Assembly (NCBI GenBank): GCA_013361015.1 | Contig: JABWAN010000460.1 | Location: 1 to 5,376, forward strand | Source: Candidatus Zhuqueibacterota bacterium | GTDB taxonomy: Bacteria; Zhuqueibacterota; Zhuqueibacteria; Zhuqueibacterales; Zhuqueibacteraceae | Reading direction: 5' to 3' | Length of the DNA stretch: 5,376 nt | Part shown: piece by piece, positions 1-5,376 of the stretch | Layout: each line of letters starts with the position of its first letter | Numbering within the stretch: the stretch's first letter is position 1 | Notes under the pieces: generated by a model | Databases searched by the model: none | The model's input: the letters and a program-made list of their open reading frames with translations, nothing else | Told to the model about the DNA's origin: nothing | Program-made: the position numbers and the translations under genes

Positions 1-746
1 CCTACGCCATTTGGGCGTTTCCCGAAGCCGGCGACACGCCCGCAGATTTTTTCGGTCGCGGCTTTTTGCCCTCCTCTAAAAATCTCGACCGTTTCTATCT
101 CTGTCGCAGCTTGCGCGTCGCGCTTGCAGATTTCAAAGCCTCCTCTGAGAATCGCCGCATCTTGCGCAAAGGTGAGGGCTTTGCTTTCGAGCTGGTGCCG
201 CGGCCACAGTTTGATTTTACTTCGGCGCGACGGGAGTTTTGTTTGAGCTATGCCGCACAAAAATTCGGGCAAGAAGTGATGACGCCGGAACGTTTGGACA
301 ATCTCATGAACTCGGCGATCACTTCGCATCTTATGCTCTTTCGTGAGACGCAAACGCAGCGCGAAGTGGGATTGGTGACGATGTTTTTGCAGCCCCAGCT
401 TGTGGCGCAGTATTACTATGCTTTCTATGATCTCGACTACGCCGCGCAAAATCTCGGCATGTTTATGATGACTTCCGCGGTCAACTTTTTTGCAGAGCAG
501 AAATATGAGCGCCTCTACTTGGGAAGCTGCTACTCGCGTAATGCGTTGTATAAAACCCAATTCGCCGGCGCGGAATTTTTCAATGGGGCATTTTGGTCGC
601 GCGATCTTGATGAATTAAAATATTTGATTGCTCGCAACGAACAGCCGCAGACGCAGCATCTTTTCGAAGCGGAGGAATACCTGCATCGCTTTCATGACGG
701 GGAGTTGGGCAACGCAGTGGCGCGGTCGCTGTTTGAGATCGGCTAG
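1..746 (+). CDS. Arginyl/leucyl-tRNA--protein transferase-like protein (ATE superfamily), 5' end cut off by the window
   Basis: The reading frame is open from the left edge (first whole codon at base 3) to TAG at 744-746, giving 247 visible residues. The TTG at 66 is an internal leucine, not the start, because family-like sequence (FFGRGF) precedes it. In visible numbering, residues 32-54 (YLCRSLRV, then DFKASSENRRILRK) match the aminoacyl-tRNA--protein transferase pattern of Y-x-x-C, an LR(I/V) strand and F-x-x-S-x-x-x-RR. Residues 137-165 (YYYAFYDLDY, then LGMFMMTSAV) and 171-198 (LYLGSCYSRNALYKTQF, then FFNGAFW) match the GNAT-fold C-terminal half, where eukaryotic and bacterial enzymes have F-Y-D-P-D-Y, LG and YIGYYI-type motifs. 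Known members transfer Arg or Leu from charged tRNA to protein N-termini in the cytoplasm, making N-degrons. Any N-terminal cysteine motif lies outside the window. Superfamily membership is fairly sure; substrate and actual transferase activity are inferred. Another GNAT acyltransferase role is possible. Confidence 0.68.
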   Translation, partial: YAIWAFPEAGDTPADFFGRGFLPSSKNLDRFYLCRSLRVALADFKASSENRRILRKGEGFAFELVPRPQFDFTSARREFCLSYAAQKFGQEVMTPERLDNLMNSAITSHLMLFRETQTQREVGLVTMFLQPQLVAQYYYAFYDLDYAAQNLGMFMMTSAVNFFAEQKYERLYLGSCYSRNALYKTQFAGAEFFNGAFWSRDLDELKYLIARNEQPQTQHLFEAEEYLHRFHDGELGNAVARSLFEIG

Positions 747-911
747 CTCGCGTGTGTCCTCTCGTCACTGCTATTCTGCAAAAATCTTCCCTCGTGCTCG
801 AAATGAAACTTGTTCTAAGAAATGTACCCAGCACTAGGGAAGGTCCTTACAGGATGACAACCTGAGGCGTTATTCATTCCAACAAGAATGCTTTTATGAC
901 AAGGAGCGCTT
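747..911 (+). other. Intergenic leader between the ATE-like gene and the exported-protein gene
   Basis: These 165 bases hold no credible coding frame. No clear terminator follows the upstream gene, and no box pair close to the sigma-70 consensus was found. Two small foldable elements occur: TCCT/AGGA with a three-base loop (844-854), and CATTC/GAATG with a six-base loop (875-879 and 886-890) followed by CTTTTATG. The second lies only ten bases before the Shine-Dalgarno sequence. The gap is long enough for the downstream gene to have its own promoter and a 5' untranslated region, but its position cannot be fixed by eye. Confidence 0.4.
901..906 (+). promoter_or_regulatory. Shine-Dalgarno sequence AAGGAG
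   Basis: AAGGAG ends five bases before the ATG at 912. An in-frame TGA at 897-899 rules out any longer protein, so this site fixes the start of the exported-protein gene. It is the strongest ribosome binding site in the window; both minus-strand genes lack an equally clear one. Confidence 0.85.
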
Positions 912-1832
912 ATGTTGACTCGCATGCGATTAAAGCTGACGTGCTGTTTGGCTGCAATGTTTAGCCTTCCTCTTCACGCGCAAGATTTTTGGTCATGGTG
1001 GGGCGATGGCAAAGGCGAGTTGTCTTCTTACAAAATCACGGTCTCGCGCTACGGTGAGTTGCGTGAAGGCTACGCGGTTTTGGTTTTCGTCACCGAGGAT
1101 ATTTCCCGCACGACGCGCATCAAAGTTGAGTCCGATGAGATTCCGCAAGCCGACCGTGTGCCCGTGCTTAAGCTCAATCATGTGGTCAAATTCACCACCG
1201 GCATTTATGACTACGCGCTTATCACTTCGACCTTCAGCGCGGTGAACTCAGAGATGGGGCGCCCGGCGTTTCAGCCGCTCAAAATTTCTTTTTCCGCGCA
1301 AGAATGGTGCGGCCACGTTTTTCAAATGTTGATTCCGCAGCGCGACCAAGTTGCGCTGACCTTGCACAGCTATTTTCAAAGCGAGGGCGATCAAAAACGC
1401 AATCTCGCTCTGCCCGCGAATACCGCGTTCGCGAATGTGGCATTCGAAGACAACTTGCTGATTTGGATTCGCGAGTTGCAAGGCGAAGTGTTGCCCCTCG
1501 GCCAGCGCCGCGAGTTGAAAATTCTGCCGAGTGCATGGGCGTTGCGCGCCGCACATCAGAAAGTCGAATTTCAATCCGGCTGGATTTTGAAAGAAGACGG
1601 CGAGACCCTAAAACTTGCAGAGGGAAGCATTGCGACACGACGCTGGACCTGGCAGGTCGGCACGCGCCAAGAAAAGTATTGGGTGGAAAAAGCGTATCCG
1701 CATCGCATTCTCAAATGGACTTCGAGCACCGGCAGCCAAGGCGAGATCAAGAAAACTTTGCGGCTGCCTTATTGGTCGCTGCACGATAATGATGATTTGC
1801 ACTATCGCGACCAAATGGAGTTGCCTAAATAA
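912..1832 (+). CDS. Exported protein of unknown function with a conserved EWCGH motif
   Basis: This encodes 306 residues. Basic residues (R4, R6, K8) precede a hydrophobic stretch (about 9-21) and a signal peptidase I-type site after LHA (cleavage about 23/24). The two cysteines at 11-12 do not form a lipobox, so a lipoprotein is unlikely and the mature protein is probably periplasmic or secreted. The mature part has conserved-looking blocks: GKGELSSY (33-40), RYGELREG (46-53), VTED (60-63), VPVLKLN (83-89), FTTGIYDY (94-101), EWCGH (131-135) and a C-terminal YWSLHDNDDLHYRDQ (287-301). From memory these match a family widespread in Bacteroidota, many members of which carry the label 'septum formation inhibitor Maf' in databases. 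The protein has no Maf nucleotide-pyrophosphatase features and is exported, so that name should not be transferred. W/Y-rich strands suggest a beta-rich fold. No catalytic function can be assigned. The start is fixed by AAGGAG and an in-frame stop just upstream. Confidence 0.85.
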   Translation: MLTRMRLKLTCCLAAMFSLPLHAQDFWSWWGDGKGELSSYKITVSRYGELREGYAVLVFVTEDISRTTRIKVESDEIPQADRVPVLKLNHVVKFTTGIYDYALITSTFSAVNSEMGRPAFQPLKISFSAQEWCGHVFQMLIPQRDQVALTLHSYFQSEGDQKRNLALPANTAFANVAFEDNLLIWIRELQGEVLPLGQRRELKILPSAWALRAAHQKVEFQSGWILKEDGETLKLAEGSIATRRWTWQVGTRQEKYWVEKAYPHRILKWTSSTGSQGEIKKTLRLPYWSLHDNDDLHYRDQMELPK

Positions 1833-1839
1833 GGTCAAA

Positions 1840-1866
1840 AGCTACGCACTTGCGAAGTGCGTGGCT
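1840..1866. terminator. Strong hairpin between convergent genes, probable terminator (best on the minus strand)
   Basis: Bases 1840-1851 pair with 1855-1866 around a GCG triloop. The stem is 12 base pairs, eleven Watson-Crick plus one G-T/U wobble, and the inner eight (ACGCACTT/AAGTGCGT) are perfect. It starts eight bases after the stop of the exported-protein gene. Read leftward, the stem runs straight into TTT then GACC (four T including the last stem base), a short U-tract suitable for intrinsic termination of the SPOR gene about 80 bases after its stop. Read rightward there is no T-run directly after it. Its position between convergent stops suggests two-way use. Confidence 0.7.
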
Positions 1867-1936
1867 CCTGTGCGACTCATTTGAGCCGAATGGAAATAGG
1901 CGAAAGGGGGGAGGGTCTCGGAGAGATGAGCAATCA

Positions 1937-1955
1937 TCGCAAATGCTATTTGCGA
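1937..1955. repeat. Inverted repeat spanning the SPOR gene stop codon
   Basis: TCGCAAAT (1937-1944) and ATTTGCGA (1948-1955) are perfect eight-base arms around GCT. On the minus strand the 5' arm is formed by the end of the coding sequence (Arg-Lys codons), and the TAG stop at 1948-1946 covers the last stem base and two loop bases. On the plus strand the arms are followed, after about 17 bases, by TTCTTTTTTT ending at 1979, too far for a standard intrinsic terminator. It may protect the 3' end or help termination on either strand. Confidence 0.5.
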
Positions 1956-3334
1956 GCATCGGTTTTCGGTTCTTTTTTTCCCTCGTAGTTCGTCACAAAA
2001 AAATCTTCAATCAACCCCACAGCTTTCAAGCTATCGGCGGCGGTACGGGCCGTGCTGGCGCTGGGATATTTGCCCACACGAATGCGAAACCATCCCCGCG
2101 GTGATTGCGGCTCGAGCACATAGGCTTCCAACTTGCGGCGCTGTAAAGCATGCACCGCGGCCTCGGCGCTGCGTTTCGTTTTCAAAGCGCCGACTTGCAG
2201 CGAATAATAGTGGAGCGTATCCGGCTGGGCAATCGTTGTGTTTGCGGTGGGCTTATTCGTCGTTGCACCTTCCGGCCAAAATAGCAAGAGCGACAGTAGC
2301 ACGGCGAGTCCCGTTCCGCCCAGTAGCACCAGTTTCTTTTGCGCGAGTAGAAACGCGAGAGATTCGCGCGCGACTTGTCTTGCAACATAGGCCCAGCGCT
2401 CCCACAGCGGTTTTGCATCTTTGCGCGGCACTTGCGCTTGGGGCGCTTCCCAACTCGCCTGCTCTCGTGCCGTTAAACGCGCTGCGCAGAGCGCGACCTG
2501 TTTGGAGAGCGCATCGTGCCGTTGTTGGTTGCGGTAATCTTCCCACAAACCGTGCAATGCCTGGCGAACTTGCGACTGCTCCGGCCGGGCTTGATCAAAA
2601 GCGCGCACATAACACCAGCCCGCGAAATCGTCCGTGCGGCGGTGCGCTAACACCTTCGGCAAACAGAGCGTGAGAATTTCATCGCTCAAAGGCCCACCCT
2701 TGGCCAAATAGCGGCTATAAAAGTATTCCGCGCGGAAGTGCGCTTTCTTTTCGGCCAGAAAGTGCTGCACGAAAAATGTCGCAAGCGCTTCGTCCTCGGG
2801 ATCATGGTCCAACAACTCTTCGGCGAGATTGGCAATATCCAGCGTAAGCTTTTTTTGATTCAACACAAAAGCTTTGAGCACGTGATACGCCTCGGCGGGC
2901 CGCACGCCTTCGCGCATGGCGACGAGCAACTGTTGCTGAAAATATTCCCACTCCGGATGCTCGGCATAAAACGGAAAATAACTCCGCAAGAGATGGCGGC
3001 GCAGCCCTTCCTGCCGGCTGCGCGAAAGCAAGCCGCTGCGCATCACACCAAGGATGAGCGAGAAGACTTCATGTACCGAATCTTCGCGGCCGGCATCCAC
3101 CAACGTTTTGCCGCGCTCGTGCAAAAACTCAAAGCGCCGCAAACCTTCGCGCGTGAGCACGTAACTCACCGGAGGCAGGAGCGCCACGAAAATCATGAGT
3201 ACGATCACGGGATCGAGTGTGCTCGAGCCCAGCGGCACGAACTCATGCAAAAGCCAAAGCGTGAAGAAAGCCGCCGGCAACAACAGCAGCAAGCTCCAGA
3301 ATAGGCGAAGTGTGATCCAACGATATGTCGTCAT
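1946..3334 (-). CDS. Three-span inner-membrane protein with C-terminal SPOR domain
   Basis: This encodes 462 residues. Hydrophobic segments at about 7-29 and 42-60 form an N-terminal hairpin. A charged, mostly helical region follows (about 61-330, with blocks such as AEELLDHDPEDEALATFFV), then a third span at about 335-353, a Thr/Asn/Pro linker, and a SPOR domain at about 376-450. SPOR hallmarks are YYSLQVGAL (376-384), the helix KRSAEAAVHALQRR, and WFRIRVGKY (415-423) with a following ARTAADSLK helix. The positive-inside rule (REGLRR after span 2, QKK before span 3) puts the helical region in the cytoplasm and the SPOR domain in the periplasm. SPOR domains bind peptidoglycan stripped of stem peptides, often at the septum. 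The helical region may be a TPR-like solenoid or partner-binding platform; I see no clear repeat consensus. It is not FtsN, DamX or DedD by architecture. It lies 65 bases after the PBP gene on the same strand, so cotranscription is likely. The ATG at 3334 has only a weak upstream GAG, and no better start is seen. Confidence 0.85.
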   Translation of the reverse strand: MTTYRWITLRLFWSLLLLLPAAFFTLWLLHEFVPLGSSTLDPVIVLMIFVALLPPVSYVLTREGLRRFEFLHERGKTLVDAGREDSVHEVFSLILGVMRSGLLSRSRQEGLRRHLLRSYFPFYAEHPEWEYFQQQLLVAMREGVRPAEAYHVLKAFVLNQKKLTLDIANLAEELLDHDPEDEALATFFVQHFLAEKKAHFRAEYFYSRYLAKGGPLSDEILTLCLPKVLAHRRTDDFAGWCYVRAFDQARPEQSQVRQALHGLWEDYRNQQRHDALSKQVALCAARLTAREQASWEAPQAQVPRKDAKPLWERWAYVARQVARESLAFLLAQKKLVLLGGTGLAVLLSLLLFWPEGATTNKPTANTTIAQPDTLHYYSLQVGALKTKRSAEAAVHALQRRKLEAYVLEPQSPRGWFRIRVGKYPSASTARTAADSLKAVGLIEDFFVTNYEGKKEPKTDARK

Positions 3335-3399
3335 GCTGCTACTCGCATCGTGCAGAAATCTTTGCGGTCACGCGGGTCAGATTGAGTTGAAGTCAGCGT
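3335..3399 (-). other. Short gap between the PBP gene and the SPOR gene
   Basis: These 65 bases separate the PBP stop (TGA, 3402-3400) from the SPOR start. I see no terminator hairpin with a T-run and no convincing promoter, which supports one transcript across both genes. A possible weak Shine-Dalgarno (GAG about seven bases before the ATG) is the only translation signal. Confidence 0.45.
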
Positions 3400-5349
3400 T
3401 CATTGTATCCACGGGCTGCGCCGTTCCGCCCTCGGAACCACTACGCTAATACTCGGCGCGCCGTCCGAAACTTCTTCGCCCGTGATCGGATCGACCGTCA
3501 GCGTTTGCAAGTCCTCCGGCATGCCAAACTCGCGGGCGGGATAAAGCTCGATGGCACGCTTCATAAAATTCGCCCAAATCGGAGCGCCGCCGCGCGCGCC
3601 ATCCACTTCGCGGCCTTCCTTCGTGCGCATCACGTGATCACGATCATAACCCACCCATACGGAGGTGGAAAGGCTTGTGGTGAAGCCGTTGAACCACGCG
3701 TCCGTGGCTTCCGTGCTCGTTCCAGTTTTCCCGGCCGCGGGCGCGGTGAAGCCCATGCCGCGGATCACGCGGCCCGTGCCGTTATCAATCACGCCTTTCA
3801 TCATATCGAGCAATTCGTAGGTCGGCTCCGGCTCGAAGCGCGCTTCTCCGAAGCCCGCGAGCGCGACCGCGGATTCAAGCACGACGCCGTTGAGATCTTC
3901 AACGCGCTTGATGACCACGGGCTTGCGATACACCCCGAGATTGGCGATCACCGCGTAAGCCGCGGCCACCTCCATCGGCGAAATGCTCACGGAACCGAGA
4001 GAGACCGAGAGCACTTCTTCGATCGGAGCCGTGACGCCGAAACGCCGGATCGTCTCCACCATTTGCTTGGGCGTAAGTTGATTGGCAATGTTCGCGGAGA
4101 TGAGATTGATGGATTGCTGCAGGGCGTTTTTCAAAATCATCGGCCCGCGATAGCGGCGGTCGAAATTGCGCGGACGCCACGGCCGGCTGCCCGGAATATT
4201 GAAGGTCGTAGCCGTATCATAAACCACGGAGCGCGGCGTCAAGCCGAGTTGCTCGAGACCGGCGAGGTAGATGAACGGCTTGACGCCCGAACCCACGTGA
4301 CGATTCGCCGAGACCGCGCGATTGAAGCCGCCCGGCACATAATTGCGCGCGCCGACGAGAGCTTTCACTTCGCCGGTGGGAACGGAAACGACGGCCAGCG
4401 CGCCTTGCAGCGGCAAACTGGTTGAGTCCAAATCGGCTTCCAAACGCGACACGCCGAGGCGCAATTCCTGTTCGGCAATCGCCTGCAGTTGCGGATCAAG
4501 CGTAGTATAGATGCGCAAGCCGCCGAACTGTACGGCTTCGCGGCCATAACGCTTCTCAGCTTCAGTAATGACGTAGTCCACGAAGTCATTCCCACGCGTG
4601 CGCCGCCGGGAGAGCCGCAACGAATCTTCCGCCGCGGCCTGCATCTCCGTCGCGGTGATGAAATCCTTTTTGTGCATGCGCGCGAGAATCAGCTTCTGCC
4701 GCGCTTTGGCGTTGTCATAATGCGAGAAGGGATTGAGATTGCCCGGCGAGTTGACGATGCCCGCGAGCATGGCGGCTTCGGGAATGGTGAGCATAGCCGC
4801 AGGCTTGTTGAAGAATTGCTGCGCCGCGTCTTCGATGCCGTATGCGGCGCCGCCGAAATAAACCAGATTGCAATACGCTTCGAGAATTTGATCTTTGGTA
4901 AACGTCGTCTCGAGTTGCATGCTCACCAGCATCTCTTTGACTTTGCGCAGATAAGATTTTTGAAAGGTGAAAAAGAGATTTTTCGTGAGCTGTTGGGTAA
5001 TGGTCGAGCCGCTCTGCAAATCATGGCCGGTGAGGCTGCGATACGCCGCACGTAGTAGCGCGATTTTATCGATGCCGTGGTGTTGATAGAACTCGCCATC
5101 TTCCGCGGCCACCACTGCTTTGCGAAAATGCGGACTGATTTGATTGAGCGCAATATAAGAGCGCCCGCCGAGGCGATAAACCAGGCTGCCGTCTGCGGCG
5201 TAGACTTCAGTGGGGCGCGCATAAACCAAACTGCGCAAATCTTCGGGGATGTAAGGCAGGTCGTCAAGCATGAAGAAGAAGCCGATCACCGCGGCCAACA
5301 GCAGCAATGTTGTGAAAGCCAGAATGCTAAAAACCAGGTGGTTCTTCAT
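3400..5349 (-). CDS. Bifunctional class A penicillin-binding protein (GT51 glycosyltransferase plus transpeptidase), PBP1A type
   Basis: This encodes 649 residues. A signal-anchor span (about 7-27) leads to a periplasmic GT51 domain. Motifs are EDGEFYQHHG (83-92, catalytic Glu83), GSTITQQLTKN (114-124), RKVKE (135-139), ILEAYCN then YFGGAAYGIEDAAQQFF (155-180) and EAAMLAGIVNSP (191-202). The transpeptidase domain has GSGVKPF (353-359, nucleophile Ser354 and Lys357 of SxxK), SIN (413-415, SxN) and KTGTS (541-545, KTG), followed by DAWFNGF and VWVGYD. All catalytic motifs of both domains are present, so it should polymerise lipid II into glycan and crosslink peptides, and be a beta-lactam target. 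It is shorter than E. coli PBP1a (850 residues), with little room for an accessory domain between GT51 and transpeptidase. After KTG there is a short tail ending about residue 649, without a PASTA domain. The frame is open to the right edge (nine codons, no stop), and no strong ribosome site precedes ATG 5349, but MKNHLVF plus the span is a natural start. The SPOR gene follows. Confidence 0.96.
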   Translation of the reverse strand: MKNHLVFSILAFTTLLLLAAVIGFFFMLDDLPYIPEDLRSLVYARPTEVYAADGSLVYRLGGRSYIALNQISPHFRKAVVAAEDGEFYQHHGIDKIALLRAAYRSLTGHDLQSGSTITQQLTKNLFFTFQKSYLRKVKEMLVSMQLETTFTKDQILEAYCNLVYFGGAAYGIEDAAQQFFNKPAAMLTIPEAAMLAGIVNSPGNLNPFSHYDNAKARQKLILARMHKKDFITATEMQAAAEDSLRLSRRRTRGNDFVDYVITEAEKRYGREAVQFGGLRIYTTLDPQLQAIAEQELRLGVSRLEADLDSTSLPLQGALAVVSVPTGEVKALVGARNYVPGGFNRAVSANRHVGSGVKPFIYLAGLEQLGLTPRSVVYDTATTFNIPGSRPWRPRNFDRRYRGPMILKNALQQSINLISANIANQLTPKQMVETIRRFGVTAPIEEVLSVSLGSVSISPMEVAAAYAVIANLGVYRKPVVIKRVEDLNGVVLESAVALAGFGEARFEPEPTYELLDMMKGVIDNGTGRVIRGMGFTAPAAGKTGTSTEATDAWFNGFTTSLSTSVWVGYDRDHVMRTKEGREVDGARGGAPIWANFMKRAIELYPAREFGMPEDLQTLTVDPITGEEVSDGAPSISVVVPRAERRSPWIQ

Positions 5350-5376
5350 AACGCGTGTTTCGATTCGTGAAATCGG

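Noticed and set aside
66..68. TTG as the start of the ATE-like gene
   Set aside because: The frame continues upstream to the window edge with plausible family sequence, and no Shine-Dalgarno sequence precedes it. It reads as an internal leucine.
810..838. Promoter-like TTGTTC followed by a box at 833-838
   Set aside because: The -10 candidate ACTAGG does not resemble TATAAT or the Bacteroidota TAnnTTTG element.
847..876. Sigma-70-like promoter (TTACAG, 18 bases, TATTCA)
   Set aside because: Only two of six and about three of six positions match the consensus, which is no better than chance.
912..980. Lipoprotein signal at the cysteines in the exported protein
   Set aside because: C11 and C12 sit inside the hydrophobic core, preceded by Thr or Cys instead of Gly/Ala/Ser at -1. 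A signal peptidase I site after LHA fits better.
1304..1789. 161-codon frame inside the exported-protein gene
   Set aside because: It overlaps a gene with a signal peptide, strong ribosome site and conserved blocks. The product is Arg/Ser-rich with no domain.
2101..2673. Open frame of 190 codons on the plus strand opposite the SPOR gene
   Set aside because: It is antisense to the real gene, and its composition (Ala, Arg, Pro) is low in complexity with no motif. It is treated as a shadow.
3403..4425. Long open frame (340 codons) on the plus strand opposite the PBP gene
   Set aside because: It lies wholly antisense to a gene with complete catalytic motifs. Its product is rich in Arg, His and Ala with no recognisable domain, as expected for an antisense shadow in GC-rich coding DNA.
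1..5376. Mobile element, CRISPR array, toxin-antitoxin or defence system
   Set aside because: No terminal repeats, transposase or integrase motifs, spaced direct repeats, tRNA, or small paired genes were seen. All four genes look like chromosomal housekeeping or conserved genes.

Overview
The window holds four protein genes in two convergent pairs. Two read rightward on the left: an arginyl/leucyl-tRNA-protein transferase-like gene cut by the window edge, then a secreted protein of unknown function. Two read leftward on the right: a bifunctional class A penicillin-binding protein followed by a membrane-anchored SPOR-domain protein. There are no tRNA or rRNA genes, CRISPR arrays, insertion sequences or phage genes. 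No gap between genes exceeds about 165 bases. It looks like ordinary chromosomal core sequence, not a mobile or defence island.

Organism: the SPOR domain, the cleavable signal peptide and the bifunctional PBP fit a Gram-negative, peptidoglycan-containing bacterium. The second gene resembles, from memory, a family common in Bacteroidota and relatives, and the ATE-like protein also recalls proteins of that broad group. I infer a member or relative of the FCB superphylum (Bacteroidota, Calditrichota or KSB1-like lineages). This is inference only, as there is no phylogenetic marker in the window.

Layout: bases 1-746 are the 3' part of the ATE-like gene. Bases 747-911 are a leader or intergenic stretch ending in a strong Shine-Dalgarno sequence. 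Bases 912-1832 encode the exported protein with the EWCGH motif. Bases 1833-1945 are the convergent junction, with a strong hairpin that probably serves as a terminator and a second hairpin overlapping the stop codon of the next gene. Bases 1946-3334 (minus) encode the SPOR protein, 3335-3399 are a short gap, and 3400-5349 (minus) encode the PBP. The last 27 bases are upstream of the PBP and contain no stop in its frame.

How the genes may work together: the PBP and the SPOR protein are 65 bases apart on the same strand and probably form one transcription unit. One polymerises and crosslinks glycan. The other appears to connect a cytoplasmic helical domain to a periplasmic module whose family binds stem-peptide-free glycan, typically at division sites. 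This pair is the most interesting thing here. I found no convincing evidence for a wholly new system.
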